A stretch of DNA of 64,000 nt from JAPLDB01 sp038230515 (lineage in GTDB: Bacteria > Bacteroidota > Bacteroidia > AKYH767-A > 2013-40CM-41-45): positions 62,001-126,000 of the forward strand of contig JBBRND010000006.1 of NCBI GenBank assembly GCA_038230515.1. The letters run 5' to 3'. The notes below the pieces were generated by a model. The model made no database searches. It was not told the origin of the DNA and worked only from the letters and a program-made list of their open reading frames with translations. Made by a program: the position numbers and the translations under genes. Below are positions 52,392-60,349 of this stretch, piece by piece. Position 1 is the first letter of the stretch; each line of letters starts with the position of its first letter.

Positions 52392-52472
52392 TTCCGTCAC
52401 TCAAGTTAATTTCTACCTTGCGAGCCGTTTTTCAAAAATTACTTATAAAAAAACCAATTCTTAAAAAATCCA

Positions 52473-55400
52473 ATGAGAAAAATTACAACTTCTTTTGTGC
52501 TTGCGGTGTTGTTCACCACTTCATTGTTTGCACGTGAAATCACCGGCATTGCGGCACAGCAAAAAATTAAAGGTGCCGAAAAAATTATGGAAGGCACACT
52601 GAGCGACATTCCTGATTACATCAGCTTCAGACAGGAGTCGCAGCCCGTTTTCGGCAACTTTAATCTGTGGGCTCACGATGCGCTTAAACTTTCAACGCAA
52701 ACTGATTTTGTGTTGCTCAATTCAACCAGCGATCAGATCGGCATTACGCATTACCGCTACCAGCAAACCCTCAATGGCATTCCGGTAGAAGGTACCATGT
52801 ACATTGTGCATGTAAAGAACAATAAAATTGTTTCCATGAACGGAACGTTATTCAGCAAACTGAATGGATCTGCTTCACCATCGCTGAATGAACCAACGGC
52901 ATTGACAAAAGCGCTTGACTACATGAAGGCCTCTGTGTATCGCTGGCAGCAGCCGCAGATGGAGCAACAGTTGAAGTTGCAAAACCACGATGCCAATGCT
53001 ACCTGGTATCCGAAAGGAGAGTTGATGTACGCTCCGGTTAACGGAAATTTCAAAGCAGAAAATTACCGGCTCACGTACCGCTTTGATGTGTATGCAGCAA
53101 AACCGCTGAGAAGAGAATATGTTTATGTAGATGCCTCAACCGGAGAAATTGTTTACACCAAAAACAGGATTGAGAATTCGGATGCACTTGCTACTGCAAA
53201 TACAGCTTATAGCGGGCTGCGCGAAATGACCACTGATAGTGTAAATGCAACTACGTATCACCTGCGCGAGGCAGGAAGAGGAAACGGAATTCAAACATTC
53301 AATCTTCAGACAAGCACCAACTATACAAACACTGATTTTGTTGATGCAGATAATTACTGGGACAATGTAAATGCAGCTCTCGATCAGTATGCTTCCGATG
53401 CACATTGGGGTGCAGAAATGACTTACGATTTTTACTGGCAGAAATTTAACCGCAACAGCATTGACAATGCAGGATTTGAACTGTTCAATTATGTACACTA
53501 TGATGTAGGTTATGTAAATGCTTTCTGGGATGGTCAGGAAATGACCTTTGGTGATGGAGACGCGACCTACCATCCGCTCACTGCTCTTGATGTAATCGGT
53601 CATGAAATTTCTCATGGACTTACTCAGTTCACTTCCAATCTTGGCAACGTGCCCGAAGGTGGTGCGTTAAACGAGGGCTTCAGCGATTGCATGGGTAACT
53701 CCATCCGTCATTTTGGAAAAGGCGGAGTAATGGACTGGCTTATTGGTGATGAACTCGGTGGCGCACCTTTCCGCGACATGGCCAATCCGAGTAATACCGG
53801 CAATCCTGATACTTACCTTGGAACCAATTGGGATTTCGCTACTCAGGAAGTGCATCAGAATAGTACGATACTCAGCCATGCTTTTTATCTTTTAACTGTA
53901 GGCGGAACCGGCACGAATGATAATGGAGATACCTACTCGGTTGCAGCAATGGGTATTGATACAGCCGCTGCCATCTGGTTTCGAATGAATACAGTTTATC
54001 TCACTCCGAATTCGGGATATGCAGATGCGCGCACGTCTTCAATTCGGGCAGCCATTGATCTTTACGGTGCATGCACTCCTGAAGTGGAAGCTACTACTGA
54101 CGCATGGCATGCGGTGGGAGTTGGCAATGCATTTACTCCGGGTGTTACGAGCGATTTTAACTCCGCTGTTCTTGCATTCTGCACCGCTCCTGCATCAGTA
54201 GATTTTTCTAATCTCAGTTCTAATGCAGGAACCTATGTTTGGGATTTTGGTGATGGTGATACCAGCCACGCTGCAAACCCAACGCATATCTATGCTGCTT
54301 ACGGGCATTACACTGTTACCTTAATTGCCGATGGCGGCACCTGCGGAATTGATACACTCATCCGCAATCAATACATAAGTGTTGATACAGTAAATCCGTG
54401 TGTTGTTTCTCTTCCTGCAAACGGAACTGCCAGTACACAAACTTCCTGCTCAGGTCAACTCTACGATAGTGGCGGACCGAATGGTGATTACACCGATCAA
54501 ACCGATGCAAAAGTTACGATCTCACCAATAGGCGCTTCAACGGTTTCTATCACCTTTACTTCTTTCAGTTTCGAAAACGGATATGATTTCGTTTATGTGT
54601 ATGATGGTCCAACTACTGCCAGCCCCCTCATCGGTCAATATACCGGCACTGCTCTTCCTAACGGAGGAACGATTAATTCAACAGGAGGATCAATTACCAT
54701 CCGTCAAACTTCTGACGTGGGAGTAACTGCATCCGGTTTTGCATTGACATGGCAGTGTGCGTTGTCCACCCAGCCGCCAACTGCAAACTTTAATGCAAAT
54801 ACAACAAGCACATGTTCAGGTGTTGTTCAGTTTAATGACCTGAGCACAAATGGACCTACTTCATGGAGTTGGAATTTTGGTGACGGTGGCACTTCCACTC
54901 AGCAGAACCCATCGCACACTTATACAACGAACGGTCAGTTCACTGTTGTGCTTATTGCTACAAACGCAAACGGCACCGATACTCAAACTTCGCCAAATTA
55001 CATTACTGTAAATCTTCCTACAGCACCAACTGCAACCGGAGCAAGTGCTTGTCATGGAAGTTCAGCAACGCTTACAGCAAATGGTGCTGCCGCACTTACA
55101 TGGTTTGCTTCTCCCACAGGAGGAGCAGCATTAGGAACAGGCACTGCATTTAGTACCCCTCCGCTTTCTGCTTCTACCACTTATTATGTAGAGTCAGATA
55201 TCTATCCTGCATCTCTATTCAACTTGCCGCTTAACAGCAGTATCGGCACCGGAGGATATTTTGCAAACACCACCGATCGTTACCTCATCTTTGATTGTTA
55301 TCAACCATCCACCTTGGTTTCTGTTTGGGTAGATGCTCAATCTGGAGGAAACAGAACAATAGAATTGAGAAGCAGCAGCGGCACCGTTCTTCAAAGTGCA

Positions 55401-56168
55401 GTAGTTAACGTCCCTCCCGGACAAGGTCGCATCACTCTTAATTTTAATATACCCGTAGGAACAGCCATGCAATTGGGGGTTAACGGAACTTCAAACCTTT
55501 TCCGCAATCAGGGCGGAGCAATGTTTCCTTACACGCTTAGCGGATTAGTTTCCATAACAGGTACAAATTCAGGTATGCCTGCCTATTATTATTACTTCTA
55601 CAATTGGGAAGTGGTAGGTCCCCCTTGCATCAGCGCACGCACAGCAGTTAATGCTACAATGAACCCTTCTCCAACGGCAGCTTTCACTCCGAATCTTTTT
55701 GCAAACATTGCAAACTTTACAGATAACTCTACGGGAAGTCCTGTAACTTTCGCGTGGGATTTTGGCGATGGCAGCACTGCCACCACACAAAACCCATCTC
55801 ATACTTATGCCAATACCGGACCCTATCTGGTTTGTCTCACAGTTACAAATGCAGGAGGTTGTTCTGATACTCATTGCCAGACAATAAACATTTTGTCAGT
55901 AGGAATTTCTGAAGCAAGCACTGAAGCAAACATTTCTGTATTCCCTAATCCGGTGAACGATCAGTTGACGATTAATTTCAATTCATCTTTATCAAAAAAG
56001 AAATGGACATTGAAGCTGACTGATATTCTCGGAAAAACAGTTTTGGAGAAAACGGCTGATCATGTTCAATCGTTGATCTGGAATCTTGCTGCAATTGCTC
56101 CGGGTGCTTACACTCTCACCATGCAAAGTGAGGATGAGAAAGTAATCACAAGAATTATCAGGCAGTAA
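52473..56168 (+). CDS. M4 family metallopeptidase with PKD/CUB domains and T9SS sorting domain
   Basis: A 1231-residue secreted zinc protease of the thermolysin family. A signal peptide (MRKITTSFVLAVLFTTSLFA) is followed by an FTP/PepSY propeptide (about 40-215; HYRYQQTLNGIPVEGTMYIVH). The catalytic domain is at about 240-555, with the zinc site HEISH in DVIGHEISHGLTQF (about 370) and the third ligand in NEGFSD. A PKD domain (WDFGDGDTSHAANPTHIY), a CUB domain (about 650-755; FDFVYVYDGPTTASPLIG-like), a second and third PKD domain and a jelly-roll-like region complete the body. The type A sorting domain (VFPNPVNDQLTINF to the end) sends it out through T9SS. All catalytic residues are present. 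It is likely a nutrient- or matrix-degrading exoenzyme. Confidence 0.95.
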   Translation: MRKITTSFVLAVLFTTSLFAREITGIAAQQKIKGAEKIMEGTLSDIPDYISFRQESQPVFGNFNLWAHDALKLSTQTDFVLLNSTSDQIGITHYRYQQTLNGIPVEGTMYIVHVKNNKIVSMNGTLFSKLNGSASPSLNEPTALTKALDYMKASVYRWQQPQMEQQLKLQNHDANATWYPKGELMYAPVNGNFKAENYRLTYRFDVYAAKPLRREYVYVDASTGEIVYTKNRIENSDALATANTAYSGLREMTTDSVNATTYHLREAGRGNGIQTFNLQTSTNYTNTDFVDADNYWDNVNAALDQYASDAHWGAEMTYDFYWQKFNRNSIDNAGFELFNYVHYDVGYVNAFWDGQEMTFGDGDATYHPLTALDVIGHEISHGLTQFTSNLGNVPEGGALNEGFSDCMGNSIRHFGKGGVMDWLIGDELGGAPFRDMANPSNTGNPDTYLGTNWDFATQEVHQNSTILSHAFYLLTVGGTGTNDNGDTYSVAAMGIDTAAAIWFRMNTVYLTPNSGYADARTSSIRAAIDLYGACTPEVEATTDAWHAVGVGNAFTPGVTSDFNSAVLAFCTAPASVDFSNLSSNAGTYVWDFGDGDTSHAANPTHIYAAYGHYTVTLIADGGTCGIDTLIRNQYISVDTVNPCVVSLPANGTASTQTSCSGQLYDSGGPNGDYTDQTDAKVTISPIGASTVSITFTSFSFENGYDFVYVYDGPTTASPLIGQYTGTALPNGGTINSTGGSITIRQTSDVGVTASGFALTWQCALSTQPPTANFNANTTSTCSGVVQFNDLSTNGPTSWSWNFGDGGTSTQQNPSHTYTTNGQFTVVLIATNANGTDTQTSPNYITVNLPTAPTATGASACHGSSATLTANGAAALTWFASPTGGAALGTGTAFSTPPLSASTTYYVESDIYPASLFNLPLNSSIGTGGYFANTTDRYLIFDCYQPSTLVSVWVDAQSGGNRTIELRSSSGTVLQSAVVNVPPGQGRITLNFNIPVGTAMQLGVNGTSNLFRNQGGAMFPYTLSGLVSITGTNSGMPAYYYYFYNWEVVGPPCISARTAVNATMNPSPTAAFTPNLFANIANFTDNSTGSPVTFAWDFGDGSTATTQNPSHTYANTGPYLVCLTVTNAGGCSDTHCQTINILSVGISEASTEANISVFPNPVNDQLTINFNSSLSKKKWTLKLTDILGKTVLEKTADHVQSLIWNLAAIAPGAYTLTMQSEDEKVITRIIRQ

Positions 56169-56233
56169 AAGTTAAGTGGTGCTGTGTCGTCCTAAAAAAG
56201 CGATACAGATTTATCAGGCAAAACTAATTTAAT

Positions 56234-57085
56234 TTAAGCAGGAATCAGGATATCCTGATTCCTGCTTTTTGTTTTATAGGTCTTCATTTTAATTTCTTGT
56301 TGGTTGTGCATTTGAATCGGGGTTAATAGATTACAGGAAAAGTGAGGTCTTTCTTGATTGTATATTTCAATACTTTCTGCTACTAATTTTTGTATTACAT
56401 TCAAGTCCACTTTATAGTTTTCTAATTCAAATTCATTTTTAATTATTCCATTTATTCTCTCTGCTACGGCATTTGAATACGGGTCGTAGCCCTCAGTCAT
56501 GCTGCATAGGATATTGTTTTTTGAGAGTGCGCTCTGGTACTCATTGGAACAATATTGTATGCCTTTATCAGAATGGTGGATGAGTTTTGACCCGGGGTAT
56601 TTTCTGCCTTTAACAGCCATGCGCAAAGCTCTTGATACACCGCTGGTATTTAAACTGTCGGATAAATCATATCCAACAATCTTCTTTGAATAGGCATCGG
56701 TGATAAGGGCCAGGTAAGTGTGTTCATGTTTACCTGCAAGGTAGGTAATGTCAGATACCCAGACCTGCTCAGGGTGGTTGATGGATAATTGACTTACTAA
56801 ATCTTTGTGTTTATAAAACCGATGATGGGTGTTGGTGGTTACTCTGTAATTTCTTTTTGGAAACACCCTCAGATGATTTGCTTTTAATATGCTGAACAAT
56901 TTATCCCGACCCACTTGATGGGTTTGTAAATTTGTTTTAAGCAAGTGATATAGTTTTCTGGTGCCTATGCGTGGCATTCTTGTTCGCAATGGAACTACCA
57001 ATTGTACTACTTGCTCTGCTGTCATTTGCCGTTTTGTTTTTGCTTTTATTTTTCGATAATAAACCTGTCTGCTTACCCCGAACAA
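56234..57085 (-). CDS. IS3-family transposase OrfB (DDE integrase core)
   Basis: Catalytic half of the IS3 transposase. The DDE triad is present: Asp in WVSDITYLAG, Asp in IHHSDKGIQYCS and Glu in NAVAERINGIIKNE, 35 residues apart in the standard D(35)E spacing (approximately). An HTH_21-type segment (RMPRIGTRKLYHLL) precedes the core. The 283-residue frame opens with TTG, but the same frame is open 22 codons further up to the A AAA AAC heptamer in orfA (57151-57157 on the plus strand). The functional protein is therefore most likely the OrfAB fusion made by -1 frameshifting. It appears intact. Confidence 0.93.
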   Translation of the reverse strand: MFGVSRQVYYRKIKAKTKRQMTAEQVVQLVVPLRTRMPRIGTRKLYHLLKTNLQTHQVGRDKLFSILKANHLRVFPKRNYRVTTNTHHRFYKHKDLVSQLSINHPEQVWVSDITYLAGKHEHTYLALITDAYSKKIVGYDLSDSLNTSGVSRALRMAVKGRKYPGSKLIHHSDKGIQYCSNEYQSALSKNNILCSMTEGYDPYSNAVAERINGIIKNEFELENYKVDLNVIQKLVAESIEIYNQERPHFSCNLLTPIQMHNQQEIKMKTYKTKSRNQDILIPA

Positions 57086-57099
57086 TGCACAGGTAGAAA

Positions 57100-57534
57100 C
57101 TAGTGTTTCTTTGTTGTCTTTACGGTACTGGTCGATTGTTCGGGTAAGGAGTTTTTTCGGATGGCGATGTTGTATTCTTTTTCGGCAATCTCAATCATCA
57201 TATCAAATATGATCGCCTTCTTATCCGATGTTTCTACCTGTTTTTCTAAGTACGCTTTCTGTTTCTCAAGCAGCTTTACTTTTTGTTCAAGTTCTAATAT
57301 TTTTTGTTCCGGTGTTTTGGGCATGTTCGATGGAGTTTGATTTTCCCAGTCAAAGTTCCCATATTTTCTTAACCAACCAACTACTGTTGCACGAACTTGT
57401 ATACCATACTGCCTACAGGCAGCATGGGTAGATAATTCTCCGCGCTCAATCTCCTGCACTACTTGTAGTTTGAAGGACATACTGTAGTCCCTTTGAGTGC
57501 GTTTTAAATACTCTCTTGTTTCTTCTGTTTCCAT
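57100..57534 (-). CDS. IS3-family transposase OrfA
   Basis: A 144-residue DNA-binding subunit of the IS3 transposase. The helix-turn-helix region (about 15-60) reads YSMSFKLQVVQEIERGELST with AACRQYGI and VVGWLRKYG. A leucine-zipper-like coiled coil (ILELEQKVKLLEKQKAYLEK, about 80-100) mediates dimer formation. Near its end the codons CGA AAA AAC form the slippery heptamer A AAA AAC, at which a -1 shift enters the orfB frame. Without the shift it ends in STVKTTKKH. Confidence 0.92.
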   Translation of the reverse strand: METEETREYLKRTQRDYSMSFKLQVVQEIERGELSTHAACRQYGIQVRATVVGWLRKYGNFDWENQTPSNMPKTPEQKILELEQKVKLLEKQKAYLEKQVETSDKKAIIFDMMIEIAEKEYNIAIRKNSLPEQSTSTVKTTKKH

Positions 57535-57657
57535 AACGATACTTTTTTGTGTATCCCTATTTCAGGACGGGACAAGGTTATAAAAATGAAAACTCCTTTC
57601 AATGCGGAAGGAGTTTTTTTTATTCTCAAATCTCCTCTCATTTCTGATTTACAAAAT

Positions 57658-57665
57658 TATCTTTG
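57658..57665 (+). promoter_or_regulatory. -7 box of mtaB
   Basis: TATCTTTG fits TAnnTTTG and ends 7 bp before the ATG at 57673. The message would start at or next to the start codon, as for tatC and the glycyl-tRNA synthetase gene. Confidence 0.55.
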
Positions 57666-57672
57666 CGCTCCG

Positions 57673-59052
57673 ATGATTTCTTCAAACACAGTTGCTTTTC
57701 ACACACTCGGCTGCAAATTAAATTTTGCGGAGAGTTCAACCATTGCACGGCAACTAAAAGAATCGGGATTTAAGAAAGTTGATTTTGAAAATCCGGCTGA
57801 TGTGTATGTCATTAACACATGTTCTGTAACAGAGAATGCCGATCGTGAATGTCGTGCAGTGGTGAGAAAGGCGTTGAACACAAACCCCGAAGCATTCATT
57901 GCAGTGATCGGTTGTTATGCGCAATTAAAGCCCGAAGAGATTGCTTCAATTGACGGAGTGGATTTGGTTCTTGGCGCGACAGAGAAATTCAATCTGCCTA
58001 ACTACCTCAACCATCTTTCAAAAAAAGTTCGCACGGAAATTCATTCATGCGAAGTTGATTCGGCAAATTTTTTTATTACTTCTTATTCAACAGGAGACCG
58101 CACCCGCGCATTTCTGAAAGTGCAGGACGGCTGCGATTACAGTTGCACCTACTGCACCATTCCACTCGCACGAGGAGCAAGCAGAAGCGATTCGATTGAG
58201 AATGTAATTTCGCAAGCGATGAAAATTGCATCTGACGGAATAAAAGAAATTGTGTTGACAGGAGTGAACATTGGTGACTTCGGGAATACAGTCAACAGTC
58301 CGCAGTCGGCAGTTGGCAGTCAACCAAAGGCAGATGACAAATTTTTACTTTTGCTTAGAGCACTTGATGAAGTAGAAGGTATTGAAAGATTCCGAATCTC
58401 TTCTATTGAACCGAATCTTCTTACAGATGAAATAATAGAATTTGTTGCTGCATCAAAAAAATTTGTTCCGCATTTTCATATTCCGTTGCAATCGGGTTGT
58501 GATAAAATTCTGAAAGCGATGAGCAGAAGATATTTGCGCGAGCTGTATAAAAACAGAGTGACGAAAATAAAAACATTGATGCCGTATTGCTGCATTGGTG
58601 TTGATGTTATCGTTGGGTTTCCTTCGGAAAATGAAAATGATTTTCTTGATACTTACCACTTCATCAATGAGCTTGATGTTTCTTATTTACATGTATTCAC
58701 TTATTCCGAACGAGACAATACGGATGCCTTGCAGTTGAAAGAAATTGTCCATGTAAATGAACGGAAGAGAAGAAATAAAATGCTGCGGATTTTATCTCAA
58801 AAGAAATTGCATGGTTTTTATCAGAAGCACCTCGGAGAAATTCACAAAGTTCTTTTCGAGACCGAAAACAAAAGCGGAATGCTTCATGGCTTCACTGAAA
58901 ATTACATTCGGATGAAAACAGAATTTGACTCTTCACTTGTTCGGCAATTCGCAAAAGTTAAATTAGATACTGTTGATGATGACATGACAGTAAGCGCGCA
59001 GATTTTAGAATCGGTTTCTGGAAATTCCGAATTTCCAATTTCTAATTTATAA
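57673..59052 (+). CDS. mtaB: tRNA t6A37 methylthiotransferase MtaB
   Basis: Radical SAM enzyme that adds a methylthio group to N6-threonylcarbamoyladenosine 37 of tRNAs reading ANN codons. The start is set at ATG 57673 (MISSNTVAFHTLGCKLNF); 42 upstream codons in frame are non-coding. The N-terminal domain holds its [4Fe-4S] ligands in LGCKLN, INTCSVT and IGCYAQ. The radical SAM cluster motif is CDYSCTYCTIP, and the TRAM-like C-terminal domain starts near 385. Two oddities: a heptamer array (58288-58322) is inserted in frame between NIGDFG and LLLRALDEVEG, coding TVNSPQSAVGSQ. A second array forms the last codons and the stop. The enzyme is probably still active because the insertion is in a loop. 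lgt follows after 9 bp. Confidence 0.94.
   Translation: MISSNTVAFHTLGCKLNFAESSTIARQLKESGFKKVDFENPADVYVINTCSVTENADRECRAVVRKALNTNPEAFIAVIGCYAQLKPEEIASIDGVDLVLGATEKFNLPNYLNHLSKKVRTEIHSCEVDSANFFITSYSTGDRTRAFLKVQDGCDYSCTYCTIPLARGASRSDSIENVISQAMKIASDGIKEIVLTGVNIGDFGNTVNSPQSAVGSQPKADDKFLLLLRALDEVEGIERFRISSIEPNLLTDEIIEFVAASKKFVPHFHIPLQSGCDKILKAMSRRYLRELYKNRVTKIKTLMPYCCIGVDVIVGFPSENENDFLDTYHFINELDVSYLHVFTYSERDNTDALQLKEIVHVNERKRRNKMLRILSQKKLHGFYQKHLGEIHKVLFETENKSGMLHGFTENYIRMKTEFDSSLVRQFAKVKLDTVDDDMTVSAQILESVSGNSEFPISNL
58288..58322 (+). repeat. Heptanucleotide repeat inside mtaB (GCAGTCG type)
   Basis: Five 7-bp units (ACAGTCA, ACAGTCC, GCAGTCG, GCAGTTG, GCAGTCA) at a point where the MtaB family has a short loop. 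Confidence 0.8.
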
Positions 59053-59059
59053 TTTCTCA
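59025..59059 (+). repeat. Heptanucleotide repeat at the mtaB-lgt junction
   Basis: Five 7-bp units (TTCCGAA, TTTCCAA, TTTCTAA, TTTATAA, TTTCTCA). The mtaB stop codon lies within the array, and the lgt start follows it by 2 bp. Confidence 0.75.
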
Positions 59060-59061
59060 AA

Positions 59062-60228
59062 TTGTATCCGACAATCTCCGATCTTCTTCAAGACATCTTC
59101 GGCATTAACCTTCCGCTGCCGATTCAGTCGTTCGGTTTTTTTGTGGCAATTTCCTTCCTGCTGGCTGCCTACACTCTTTCTCTTGAGTTGAGAAGAAAAG
59201 AATTGCAGGGTTTAATTTCTTCTTCGACAAGAAGAACACTAAAGGGTGCGCCCGCTGCTCCGGCAGAAATTATTTTTAACGGTGTTGTCGGTTTCATTCT
59301 CGGATTCAAGTTGATTTATTTTGCCATGAATTATTCAGCGCTTGTTGACAATCCGCAGAAGGCGCTGTTGTCAATGCAGGGAACTCTTGTCGGTGGAATT
59401 CTTGCGGGTGCTTTTGCTGCGTATTGGAAATACCGCGAGAAAGAAAAAGCAAAAAAAGAAAAACCTGAGTGGGCAGAAGAAACAGTTTCACCTTATGAAT
59501 TGGTGGGCAACATTACAATCGTTGCTGCAGTAAGCGGACTGATCGGAGCAAAAATATTTCACAACCTTGAGAACTTCCAAGATTTTCTGAATGATCCCTT
59601 AGGCGCGCTCATCTCTTTCAGCGGACTCACCATGTATGGAGGACTCGTTGTTGGCGCTATCGCAACAATTTGGTACGGAAAAAAATATGGCATTGGCGCA
59701 CTGCACCTGAGTGATGCTGCTGCTGCTGGTTTGATGCTTGCTTATGGTTTCGGACGACTTGGTTGCCAGATTGCAGGCGATGGCGATTGGGGAATTGTAA
59801 ACACTTCGCCCAAACCGTCATGGATTAGTTTTCTTCCTGATTGGTTTTGGAGTTACAGCTATCCGCACAATGTAATTAATGAAGGAATTTCAATTCCCGG
59901 ATGTATCGGCAAGCATTGTTATATGCTGCCGCAACCTGTGTTTCCAACTCCTTTGTATGAGTGCATTGTTTGCATTGCATTCTTTTTTCTTTTGTGGAGT
60001 GTGAGAAAAAAATTCAGTACTCCCGGAAAATTCTTTTCACTTTATCTTTTGCTCAATGGCATCGAACGTTTTCTTGTTGAATCAATCCGTGTCAACTCGA
60101 AATATCACCTTGCAGGAATTTCATTCACACAGGCGCAATTAATTTCGCTTCTACTTATCCTTACAGGTGCTTGCGGGTTATTTTTTCTTCGGAAAAACCC
60201 ACAAGGATCAACCGTTCATTTGGAATAA
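59062..60228 (+). CDS. lgt: Prolipoprotein diacylglyceryl transferase
   Basis: Lgt transfers diacylglycerol from phosphatidylglycerol to the Cys of prolipoproteins, the first step of lipoprotein maturation, in the inner membrane. The 388 residues (longer than the 290 of E. coli, as usual for Bacteroidota) hold seven membrane segments. Typical segments are LPIQSFGFFVAISFLLA at the start, the Lgt signature YGFGRLGCQIAGDGDWG (with the key Arg) and RFLVESIRVN near the end. The only possible start is TTG 59062, giving MYPTISDLL; the frame is closed 10 bp upstream by a stop in the heptamer array. Confidence 0.93.
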   Translation: MYPTISDLLQDIFGINLPLPIQSFGFFVAISFLLAAYTLSLELRRKELQGLISSSTRRTLKGAPAAPAEIIFNGVVGFILGFKLIYFAMNYSALVDNPQKALLSMQGTLVGGILAGAFAAYWKYREKEKAKKEKPEWAEETVSPYELVGNITIVAAVSGLIGAKIFHNLENFQDFLNDPLGALISFSGLTMYGGLVVGAIATIWYGKKYGIGALHLSDAAAAGLMLAYGFGRLGCQIAGDGDWGIVNTSPKPSWISFLPDWFWSYSYPHNVINEGISIPGCIGKHCYMLPQPVFPTPLYECIVCIAFFFLLWSVRKKFSTPGKFFSLYLLLNGIERFLVESIRVNSKYHLAGISFTQAQLISLLLILTGACGLFFLRKNPQGSTVHLE

Positions 60229-60239
60229 AGTTCTTTGTT

Positions 60240-60267
60240 TTAGTTCGCAGTTCATAGTTGGCAGCAA
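60240..60267. repeat. Heptanucleotide repeat after lgt (GCAGTTC type)
   Basis: Four 7-bp units (TTAGTTC, GCAGTTC, ATAGTTG, GCAGCAA) begin 11 bp past the lgt stop. Confidence 0.6.
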
Positions 60268-60316
60268 GAGCCGGAGTGGTTGATTTTTGTGAATGATGTT
60301 CATTAAATTATGTTTC

Positions 60317-60324
60317 TATCTTTG
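60317..60324 (+). promoter_or_regulatory. -7 box of the 707-aa T9SS gene
   Basis: TATCTTTG fits TAnnTTTG and lies 25 bp before the ATG at 60350, so this message would have a short leader. Confidence 0.5.
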
Positions 60325-60349
60325 GTCTAATTTCTAAAACCATCATCTT

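Larger units (their letters stand above)
56183..57574 (-). mobile_element. IS3-family insertion sequence (1392 bp)
   Basis: The ends are 25-bp imperfect inverted repeats, 20 of 25 matching: left TGTGTCGTCCT...GATACA at 56183, right the complement of TGTCCCGTCCT...GATACA ending at 57574. Between them lie two leftward transposase frames in the usual orfA-orfB order, joined by a -1 frameshift signal. No 3- or 4-bp target duplication is visible (left flank GTGC, right flank AGGT). It sits 15 bp after the M4 peptidase stop and about 98 bp before mtaB. Confidence 0.9.
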
